A stretch of 64,000 nt of DNA from Pleodorina starrii (lineage: Eukaryota > Chlorophyta > Chlorophyceae > Chlamydomonadales > Volvocaceae), in assembly GCA_030267565.1 (NCBI GenBank), contig BRXU01000005.1, positions 3,723,501 to 3,787,500 of the forward strand. Reading direction: 5' to 3'. Positions 46,755 to 56,530 of this stretch are shown in pieces (positions within the stretch are counted from its first letter, which is position 1; each line of letters starts with the position of its first letter). Under the pieces are notes generated by a model. That model was given only the letters and a program-made list of their open reading frames with translations. It was not told where the DNA came from and ran no database searches. Made by a program: the position numbers and the translations under genes.

Positions 46755-48694
46755 GCTTAACCTATATATATGATATTGCGGGTCTGCCTATTGGGGAGTT
46801 GAGAGTTGATCCCTTGATTGTTAATCCCTCCCTCGATCGATCCTGCTGTATGTTCGGGCAGGGCCTGAGGGCGCCGGATGGGGGCACGTTGGTTGGGTGA
46901 CACGGCTTGGGAAGTTGGGATGTCAAAGCACTCGCGCCGCGGGGCCTCTGTGTTGTGCTGTGCTGTGATCTGCAATGCCATGCAGTATCGTGCTGTATGG
47001 ATAAACGGGTTGAAATGGGGCCAGCTTGTTGTACGCGGTCGGGAAGGGTGCGTGGTGTCAGCACACACATTGTTCTTACTCGTATATATGTCATGCTCGA
47101 AAGGTATTTGGCGTCAAATGGCGTGCAACAGGTCACAACGGGGAATGAACTCGCGCGGTAGCGTGAGAGACTCTGTCCGACGGGTGGCACATGATCGCGG
47201 CCAGCCCTGCCGGCAGGCGACGACAGCGCAGCTAATTTGATTATGTCAGGTTATGCCCTACAGCATAGGTCGTCAACTCAGGTGTCTCGGCGGGTTGGGA
47301 GTTGGGAGCAGCGGACAGTGGGGACGCCTGGGCACTTGACGGACCTGCCTTTAGATTAAGGCCCCATTCGCCGTGTTAATTTGCAAAGCACTGTCATTTC
47401 TTGAGTGCGGGTCATTGCTTATGCGACGTCTGTTGGGGGAATGAACGACGTGGTGGGTGGTGCTTTTGTTGTGGTTGGCTCCTTGCGTCCTTGGCAGTTG
47501 CGTATAGCCCCCGTCTGTATAGCTCACCTAGAGCTGCCGCGGCGTCCCCGGATATATACGTCTTGTAGTTGGCTACGTTGCGGGGGTTGCGGCGGGGCTG
47601 GTGCCTTCGACGCACCACTGGGGCGGCAGCCCGGCACTTATACCGGCGGTGAGGAGCTGGGGACTGCTTCATCTGCGGCCCGGCTCGGGTGGGGTGGGGT
47701 GCGCGGGGGCACGAACTACACGCACCGCAGTCCCCCACTGCGCAGCAGGCTTGTACCTCAATGACAATATGCGTTCGGAGCGCCGGAAGTGGCGCCCCTC
47801 CTGCGCCTTCCTGTCGCGATATATGTTCCCCGCGCCTGTTTTTGTTTCCTTTTGCGTCTCTGGCCTTGCCGGTCTTTGTTGTTCTTTGGGTCGTAGGGTT
47901 GGGACTGATGATATACGTTGCAAGTAAGGGCGCCTCCGTTATCTTGTTATTGGCTTTTTTTCTGCTACAGTGGGCCACGTTTTGTCTGGCTCTCGACGGT
48001 ACGGCACGCACGAGAAACGGTTATGTACGACATGGTCGACATTGCTCGTCCATGTGGGCTGTGTCCGTGTCGCAGGATACGGGATGCTCCAGGGGGGTTG
48101 CGAGGGGGCGGTGATTGCCCCACCCCACCGCCCACGCGTGCCATCGCGGCCGTGCCTCACGCGCATTTCTGGCGTCGCCTCCACTGACTGCGATGCGCTT
48201 TGAAAGGCCGTCGTCGGGCCCCTGCCGCACGCTTTGTTCCTTCCGTCCTCGTCACAACACTCGCTCCAGCTCGGCCCTTGTCATGTGAAGTCATGTCATG
48301 TCACGGAGAAGCACGGTCATGATGCACCCGACAGGGCCGAGGCCACGGCTCTCCTCAGCCCGGGGGGGGGCGGGGGTGTGGCAATGCCACTCCGCCCGCG
48401 CTCCCTCCTCCGACGTGCATCCAGACCACCCAGAGAGCCACACGGCGGCGCAGGCGCGCAGCGTCCCCCCCCCGTGACTGAAGCACACCCGCCCCGCGGC
48501 CCCCCTCCCCCCTTGACGTGTTGCCTCTTACCTATGCGAGTCTGGACTCCGGACCCCGCTGCAAACGACAAGCACCGACCACACCAGCCCATCCTGCGCG
48601 GGTCACTGTCACCCTCCTCCTCCTGCAGTCTTGCTCCTCCCCCACATTCTCCTCCACTTCCAAGCAGTCCACTCTCGCAATCCTGCTCCTCTCT
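46755..48694. other. Convergent intergenic stretch
   Basis: It lies between the 3' ends of the helical protein gene (+) and JMJD5 (-) and probably holds their 3' untranslated regions. No conserved open frame or repeat array of note was seen. Confidence 0.45.
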
Positions 48695-51600
48695 CTACCG
48701 CCACCAAAAGCTTACTGAGAAGCTTGTGGAGAGCGCCCGCACGAAATGCCACCAGCCGGGCGGGATGTACAACATATACCCCGGCTCCAAAACCACGTCC
48801 TGGTACGGCAGCGCGGCAACGCCGGGGAAGCGGTTCCGTCGCCGACGCCCGCCCCCGCCGTCAGCGCCGTCGCCGCCGGCAGTGATGGGCCCCTCCGCCG
48901 CTGCCGCTGCCTCGTGCTCCCGCAGCGCCGGCGCCGGGTCGAGATCCAGCTCTGGATCCGCCTCCGGTTCGGATTCGAGATCCAGATCCAGGTCGACCTG
49001 ACTGCTGTTGCTGGTGACGGTTCCCGACGGGAAAGGGTGCAGCTGCTGGGTCAGCGCCGGGTCGTACAGCCGTACATACTTGCGCCCCACCACCTGCGAG
49101 CCGCGGCATGGGGGGTGGGCGGGGGGAGGGTGTAAGGAGAGAATGACTCGCAGAGCCAAGACACCGAACCCCACCGCAACCCCACTTCCCCTCGATCGCC
49201 GCTCATCCGGTACCGGCGTACGTCGGTCAAGTAACGCACACATACACACACGCGCACACACACCCATGTACGTCGGTCAAGTAACGCACATACCCAACGC
49301 ACACACGCAAACACCCGCACACCCCCTCACCTGCGCCAGCATGTTGTGGTGCGGGTCGGTGTGCAGCGGTGTGGTGGTCCCCTCGGGTCCCAGCCACGCA
49401 TTCACCGCCCTCAGCGTCCCCTCCTCCCCCAGGCAGCAGTAGTCGGGAGTGGCGATATCCCGCCGCAGAGCCGGCACCTGCTCGAACAGCGCGTGCTGGG
49501 CCAGGTAGCCGCGGGGGGCTGAGACTGGGGCTGGGGCTGGGACTGGGACTGGGGCTGGGACTGGGGCCGCCGGGGGAGGGCCGGCAGGAGGTGGTGGAGG
49601 GGCTTGGACTTGGACTTGGGGCACCTCACCAGCAGCAGGAGATGGAGGTGGAGGAGAGGGGGGTGCTTGAGGCGCGGGGGCTGGACCGGATGGGGGAGGA
49701 CGCGCCGGCGGCGGCGCCGCCGCTGCCGCTGCCTCCGGCGCGGCAGCCTCCGGCTGTTGCAGAGGCGGTGGTGGAGGTGGAGGCGGAGCCTCCGTTTGCT
49801 GTTGGGGGTGCGGCTGAGGCTGCGGCTGTGGCGGTGGCGGTGGCTGCGTCTGTTGCATTACGTGGCGGCGCAGGAAGTCCCTCATCGTCATCAGCTGCTG
49901 GCCCCAGCCCTCCGCCAGGTAGTGGTCGCCGACCTGCACACTCCAGGGAGGGGGGCCCGGGTGGGTGGGGTGGAGCGAGGAGGGGGGTGGGGTCGAGGAG
50001 GGGGGGTGGGGGGTGGGGTTGAGAGTGCGGTTCGGTGTGTCCGTTGGGAGGGACCGGGTGGAAAAGAGGACAGCCGGGTAGGGGTGGGGCACGAGGTAGG
50101 GGACGGAACGGCGGTAGGAGGCGGACGGGAGAGGGGAATGGAGGTGCGTGGCGTGGGATTGGGGTCAGAATGGGTTTCGGAGGGGTCAGCTTTGGGACCC
50201 AGGCCCGGGCCCAGGCGCGGTAGGGGCGGGATGCGGGCAGGGGGGGGGGCGGGGCAGGGCCGCTGCCACCGTCGGCAGATCTCACCTCCACTGGGACCGT
50301 ACGGCCGCCCGCCGCGCGTTCCAAGTACGACAGATCGCTCCAGAGCCTGATCGCCGGCCAGTGGTCCATGGCGCCTGCGGCGAGAACCCACCAGGAGCCA
50401 TTCGGAGACAACATGTGGGCACAACAATCGGGGGCAGGCTTAGGGAATCGGAGGCACTTGATGACAAGCGGAGACGCCGCCTTGCCCAGGTTGTACCGCA
50501 TTTGGAGAAGAAGCTATCCACGCAGAGCGGAATACAGTTTGGGCTTTGCAAAGTCGCGCAAAGTCGCGCCTACTGTACAACAGATTTTCCAATCGGCCTC
50601 GTCAACCCCCACTACCGTTGCCACTGCCGTCCGCAACAGACGCAAAGGGTGTGGCGATGCCCTCTGCCGTACAGCAAGGCCGTACCGCAGCGCCTGAAGG
50701 CTGCGGTACGGCCTCCAGAGGCGCCCCGCAGCCCCGCACCCGCAGCGCTTGAAGGCGAGCCCGGGTCCCTCCTCCCTCACACCCCACCCCACCATCACAT
50801 ACCTTACCCACACGCATGCATACCTGTGACCACGACGGGCTGCTCCGGAACCATGTACGACAGAAGAAACTCCTCCAAACCCGGCTGCTCGACCGCCGGC
50901 ACGCGGCTGCCGGGGGGCCCGCCCAGCGACCCGCGCGGGAGCCGTACGCCTGCGGCGGCAGCGGAGGCGGCGGCGTCGCCGCACTGGCGGCCCCGAGTCC
51001 CTCGGCTCTCCTCTCCTCGCCCACTCGCGAAACCCTCCCTGGACCCCCTCGTGTCCGCGTCCGTGGCCCCGGGCTCCGACTCCGCCACCCGCCCAAGTTG
51101 CTCCTTCCCAAGCTCCGAAACCACCGCCTCCGAAACCACCGCGGCCCCCGCTCCTCGCGGCTCCGGCGCGCAACGCCGCCGCCGTTTGGCTGCACGATCG
51201 TCGAGCCCCTCGCCTTCGTCGCCGCCGCCGCCGTCTTCGCTGATTCTGCTGGGTCCGCCGCCGCGGCCAGCCGCGGCAAAACCCGCATCCGCCGACGCCG
51301 TATCTTCGCCCTCTGCTCCCGTCGTGGCAGCCGCCTCCGCACCCGCCGCCGCCGCTGGCCCGCCGGCCGCACCCGCCGCCGCCGCTGGCCCGCCGGCCGC
51401 ACCCGCCGCCGCCGCCGGCCCTTCGGCCTCCGCCGCAGCACCCGCACCCACCGCCGCCGCCGCCGCCGTGTGCAGTGAGTCTACTAGGCGGTGCGTGTGG
51501 TGGCGCCACAGCGGGCCCCCCATCATCAGTCCCAAGTCCAACTGACGCAGACAGCGCTGCAGCACCTCCTGCCCCTGCCCCTGGCCCTGACTGATCAGAT

Positions 51601-53774
51601 CAGGATCCGGGCCGGGCGTTCCGGAGGACCGCAGTCGCAGCAGGCTCAGCGTGGGGCTCAGAAAGCAGAGCAGGGAGTAGCCGTTGCGCCAGGCCTGGGG
51701 GACAGAGGTATAGGGAGCAGGAGGGAGGGAGGGGCAGGAGGTAGTAGGTCTGCATGGCGAGGTGACAGGCTGGGAGTACCGGCACGGAATACTGGTACGA
51801 CAGGGTGCGGTTGAGGGGTCGCACTGAGGGGAGGCCTCCGGAAGGGGACAGGTAGACCGTGGACGGGGCAGCCAAAGGGGGTTTGGTGGGCGCGCGCGAG
51901 CGAGCGAGCTCCCTTTCCCCTCCTCCCCTGCCCTCCCCTCCCCTCCCTCCTCGCACCAGGTGCACGTCCTTCCAGTAGCCCAGGTGCAGCTTCTCCCAGC
52001 ACAGCTCCAGCAGCGCCGAGCAGCCCGCCACCACACCGACCCACGGGTCACTGCCGCTGCACCCGCCGCCGTCAGCGCCGCGGCCGCCGCCACGGCCCTT
52101 GCAGCCGCTTTCGCCAACGGCACCTGCACCTGCACCAGCGCCGCGCCGCGTCTCGAAAGCCAACGCCGGGCCGGGGCAGGGCTCTGCGGCAGTAGGTCCC
52201 GCAGCGGCGAAGGCCATTGACTCCGCCGCAGCGGCGGCGGCGGCGGCGGTGGAGGTGGAGGGAGAACCGCCACTGGGGCGCGCCGCAAAGCCGGCTGCCT
52301 CTGTTTCTGCCGCCGCCGCCGGCACAGCAGCCGCAGCAGCAGCAGCGGCGGCGGCGGAACCAGTGGCCAGTACGCGGAGCGAGGCCTGGGCAGGGGGTGC
52401 AGAGGGCAGGGTGGCGAGTGGGGCTGAGGTGGCGGCGGTGCACTGCGCTGCGCTGCGCTGCGGTGCGGTGCGTGGCGGCAGGTGCACAGTCGGCGTGGTG
52501 CGACGCAGCCATTGACACAATGAGGGTTGAGGGGGCAGGCCACGTTCCCCCACGTATCGGTACCGGTACGGCGGCCTCCGATGCTGCATTCGGTGCGGGC
52601 GCCACCCACCACCCACCACCCGTCACTCCGCCAGGGGCCCCTCTTCACCCCTGGGGCACCCCTACCCATTCCCGTCCACCCCTCCACAAGTCCCCACCCC
52701 TGCCCATTCCTGTCTACAGCTCTGCACCTCCCTTCCTATTGTTGGTCATTTATGAAGGTGAGGCCGCGGCTGATGCCAGTGCCGCACCAGCGTGCCAACG
52801 TGCCCGGACCTCCCTCTCGCCCACTGCGCCGCCATTGGGGGGCTCCAGCGCCGCACCCACCCACCCACCCACCCTCCCACCCTCCCTCCCACCCACCCAC
52901 CCTCCCACCCACCCACCCACCCACCCACCCACCCACCCACCCACCCACCCACCCACCCACCCACCCACCCACCCACCCACCCACCCACCCACCCACCCAC
53001 CCACCCACCCACCCACCCACCCACCCACCCACCCACCCACCCACCCACCCACCCACCCACCCACCCACCCACCCACCCACCCACCCACCCACTCAGCCAC
53101 CCACTTAGCCACCCACCCAGCCACCCACCCACCCACCCACCCACCCACCCACCCACCCACCTCGGTCTCTGTGAGCAGCTGCAGGAAGGCGTCCACCGCA
53201 GGTCCGCCGCTGGCCGCCGTCCGGAGGTCTGTCGTTCACCGACGAAACGTGCGCGGACGGAGGGTGGCGGACGGGTGTGGGCACGCGGGCGGGCGGGAGG
53301 CACGATGCAGATGGTCTGCACGACCCAAGGTGGGTCTGCCAGGCGCGCCGCCGAACTCGGCTGAGTCCGGCGCCCCGGCTATCGATTCTGCCTCTAGTGC
53401 CGGCCACACTCCCATACACACAGGCGGGCGCCGGTTGCCCCACATCCCACCCCACCCCCCTCGCACCCTAAGTAAGTGCGCAGTAACGAAACGGTGCGCG
53501 AAACACGAAACGCGCCGCACTGCCACCCGATCGACCAAGCGCCTTTGGCCGCAGCCCACATCCGCCACACCGCCATCTGCCGCGTCTTCGCTTCGCTCGT
53601 TGTTATTTGAGAGTACCCACCTGAAAGGAACTCCTGCAGCTCTTCGTCCTGCCGCCATCCGAGCAGCGGGCCCAGGTCCAGCGGCACGTCGCCGCCGGAT
53701 GTCGGTACGATGTACGGCTGATGAACGGTGTGTCCGGTCGTATCGGACTCCAAGTGCAGGCCGTGAGACTCCAT
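48695..53774 (-). CDS. JMJD5: JMJD5/KDM8-type JmjC oxygenase
   Basis: Fe(II)/2-oxoglutarate-dependent oxygenase of the JMJD5 (KDM8; plant JMJ30) group, a probable protein hydroxylase or demethylase of nucleus or cytosol; plant members act in the circadian clock. Exons in transcript order: 53774-53621, 53228-53161, 52385-51957, 51694-50824, 50374-50286, 49933-49331, 49093-48695; phases 1,0,0,1,0,0; 870 residues. The helical N-domain contains [19 protein letters not shown] followed by AWRNGYSLL and LDLGLMMGG, as in JMJD5. The JmjC core contains [41 protein letters not shown] (iron ligands H728 and D730), GRKYVRLY (2OG lysine), SQVD and [19 protein letters not shown] (third ligand H854), ending FSVSFWW. 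Low-complexity Ala/Gly, Pro/Gln and acidic stretches roughly double its length relative to the animal protein of just over 400 residues. Its upstream flank meets a LINE. Confidence 0.93.
49217..49288. repeat. Direct repeat pair in JMJD5 intron
   Basis: TACGTCGGTCAAGTAACGCA occurs twice about 50 bp apart, with CA-rich DNA between. It lies in the last intron of JMJD5. Confidence 0.75.
52854..53160. repeat. (CCCA)n minisatellite at JMJD5 5' splice site
   Basis: About 300 bp of nearly pure CCCA/ACCC tetramers. In JMJD5 transcript sense it reads GTGGGTGGG and begins at the very donor of exon 2 (exon ends at 53161, intron GT at 53160-53159). Open frames through it encode THPP or GGWV repeats and are not genes. 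Confidence 0.95.
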
Positions 53775-54117
53775 AACGTGCTGAAGCGCAAAGGCCTCGA
53801 AGGAAGAGGTGTTTTTTAGGAGAGGGACAACTCGTCAGAGAGCAGAGGACGTGCCATGGCCCTGTGGCGGAAGGCGGGACAGTCGGGGTTTTGGGGAGCA
53901 GGATCTGGGCAGCTGCGGCGGCAAGGTGCGCTTGGCATGAGAGGAGATTGTGCTTGCAATGCTGGAGGGGAGATAGTGGCTCGTGAGGGTCAGACTGCGG
54001 CGGTTAGTTGGTTGCATCGCCAACAGCGCCGGCTGATACGAATGAACACGCGATTGCGCGAGATTGTACACCACAGAGGCGTTGATACTTGGTCCTACCT
54101 AGTATTGAAGTCAGGGT
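53775..54117. other. JMJD5 upstream flank
   Basis: About 340 bp between the JMJD5 ATG and the 3' end of the LINE. No TATA box is obvious. It presumably holds the JMJD5 5' untranslated region and what remains of its promoter. Confidence 0.4.
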
Positions 54118-54134
54118 ATGATGATGATGATGAT
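54118..54134. repeat. (GAT)n tract at LINE 3' end
   Basis: A short TGATGATGATGATG tract about 120 bp past the LINE stop codon. In element sense it is (ATC)n and marks the likely 3' terminus. Confidence 0.6.
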
Positions 54135-56430
54135 GTTACAAGCTTTGAGCTCGTAAGGCCCAGACGAGCCAGGAGGCTCATGGACCACTAGAACCCGATA
54201 AAACTAGATAGAAATCAAGAAAGGAAACATAAAGAAATATTTATCAAGCAACCAAGTTAAACTGGTATGCCGGTACTCAGACTTCGTAACCGACGCATCT
54301 CGTGGAGCGCTTTAGCAATCAAACGCTGATCTCCTAGTGTCATGACAGCGCACATATTACCATTAGGCAACGCGTCCGATAACTGCAAATTCTGGCGAAT
54401 GCCTTCATAAGCAGGACACTCCAGAAAAACGTGGTACTCGTCTTCAACCGCACCGGTATTACACATAGGGCAAACACGATCCGCTCTCGTTCTACCATTC
54501 GGACGGTTAACCTCAATCGCCCAACAGCAAAGGCGGAAACGAATCAAACTCCGATGATGACTGGAGGGGATGTACGTCTTGAGATGGCTGGGGTCGCCCA
54601 TCCAGTGCTCATACCGACACATCTTTACCCCCGGCCGACGGTTATCAGAAACAAAGTCGCGAGGATTTACGGTGAGACGCTCATTAGCCCAGCCCGCATC
54701 CAGCCTATCCTTAAGCTCACCAAGCAGCCAAGGAATATCCAACTTATGAGAAGACAAAGCATCCACCTTGCTCTCGGTATCCAAACTCCCAGTCACACTA
54801 TCCACGTCGTACCCCAGCGCCCGAAGCACCCTTAGAACCTTCGCACCCCACGAATCATGAAGGCCGTCTCCCATTAAGGCGAAACGTAGCTCTTCTCTAA
54901 AAACATGATGGTAAATAGAACTCTCGGACTCCACCAACTTATTCCAAAAACGAAAGATGAGCCTCGCCCAAAACAAATGAAGGGGGTGTTGGCCAAATTC
55001 CCGAAACACCAACGCGGTGGTGGCAGTTTTAACACACGCTAAGGCACGTAAATACGAGAGCTGAAGCCCTACCATCCGATCGGCAACAGCCCTGTCAAAC
55101 AGGCAAGTCCGCGATTCGTCTGCCTCCAGGATCTGAACAAGAAGATCTGGAGCCCAAACTTGAGCCCCGTAAGAGAGGATTGGCCGGATCTGTGCATTAA
55201 AGCATTTTAGCCCTACCCCGGGAAGAAGAAGCCCCTGCCGTCGCAGCTTATTTATTAAAGAGAAAATGGCACGTTGCCCTGCCGAAAAAAGCTCGTCAGT
55301 GCATGACACGAAAGGCAAATCTGGTCCGTAGTGGATCCCCAGATACCGCGCACGTCCCACCCAATCGATAGGCTTAGAGGCCCACTGACCGTTCTCCCAG
55401 CTAGACATGACGAACGGAGGCCCTAAACCCATCACTTCTCGAATGCGCGGGTTGACGTGTACGCCTAAAATTTCTGTTTTCTTAACATTCACCCGCATAC
55501 CAAAGGTCGCACACCATAACCCAAGCATCTGTAGCAACCGTTCCAGACGCGCCCTTGAGCGTGCAAACAAACTAAGATCATCTGCGTACAGCAGTAAGGG
55601 AATCCTAAAACCATCTGCACAAGGACACTTGTTCGCGTACATGAACGAGGGGCGATCCCTGTCCAAGACGTCGATAAAATCCGCAAAGCTCTCTCCAAAA
55701 ATGCCATACAACGTGGGGCTAAGCGGGCACCCTTGCTTGACTCCCTGGGAAGACTCGAAGGGGCAACCCGTTGCGCCGTTAACGCGCAGCTTAAGGGTGA
55801 CCTTATCGTAGCAGGCTTTAATGGCTTTCAGTGCTTCAGGGCTAAGCCCACGCTCCTCCAATCGCAACCAAAGCAAGTCACGGGGAACCCTGTCAAAAGC
55901 CTTTTCGAAATCGATCTGGCAAACGAAAAGTGGATGATTGATAGCCCCACCTGCCCGCCGATGAGAATCTAATAGGTGTCGCAGCGCGAATATATTATGA
56001 ACCGTGCCTCGCTTCCTACGAAACCCCCCCTGATACGGTGAACGCGCGCCGCAATTCTCACTCCAGCCGTTAAGACGGTTCTCAAGCAAGAACGCGTACA
56101 GCTTAGCCAAAACTCCGCCCACCGCAAGACCTCGATAGTTACTCATGTCCATAAAGTCAGGGTATCGCTTAGGGTGAGAGCAGCACGACACGTACCGGCA
56201 CGTAATCGACCCTCGTCAAGTAGTTTGTTGAATACGGAGACTGTAAGCAAGATAGCGACACACTCTGTTAAGTCAACATTTTTCGGCCACCCCAAAGCAC
56301 GTAACGTCATTATAGAGTTTCGTACCTTGTACGGTGAATCGACTATTCCCTTGTCCTCATTCTTTGCTTCTCGCAGTGGTGCTGTCGTGGCTCTAACAGA
56401 TAGCAGCAGGGTTGTGCTGAGAGGCTGTCC
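54118..56430 (-). mobile_element. 5'-truncated LINE (non-LTR retrotransposon)
   Basis: The main open frame (54257-56191, 644 codons; first internal ATG at 56152) encodes a reverse transcriptase: NYRGLAV, QGGFRRKRGTVHN, motif A QIDFEKAFDRVP, motif B SSQGVKQGCPLSP, catalytic LLLYADDLS, then VNVKKTEIL. A C-terminal zinc knuckle reads CPMCNTGAVEDEYHVFLEC (C-x2-C-x8-H-x4-C). Upstream, about 75 further codons (about 56430-56200) continue the protein in another frame (for example GWPKNVDLTE and SVFNKLLDEGRLRAG), so a one-base frameshift separates them; TGA at 56433-56431 ends that part. No endonuclease domain is found, so the copy is 5'-truncated and inactive. The 3' flank carries an ATC repeat (about 54118-54134, minus sense), a plausible tail. 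Codon use differs from the neighbours, being less GC-biased. The clade is not certain; the single-knuckle C-terminus is L1-like. Confidence 0.93.
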
Positions 56431-56530
56431 TCAGGAGCAAGTAAGGCAGCGACTCCACCAGCCATAGAGAGCGGGCTGAGCTGCATTTCTAATTCAGTGC
56501 CATTGGAACGTTTAAGAAGCATCTGTTAAA

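Noticed and set aside
52217..53776. Plus-strand open frame of 519 codons with THPP repeats
   Set aside because: It is antisense to JMJD5 exons and runs through the CCCA minisatellite, which has no stops in any frame.
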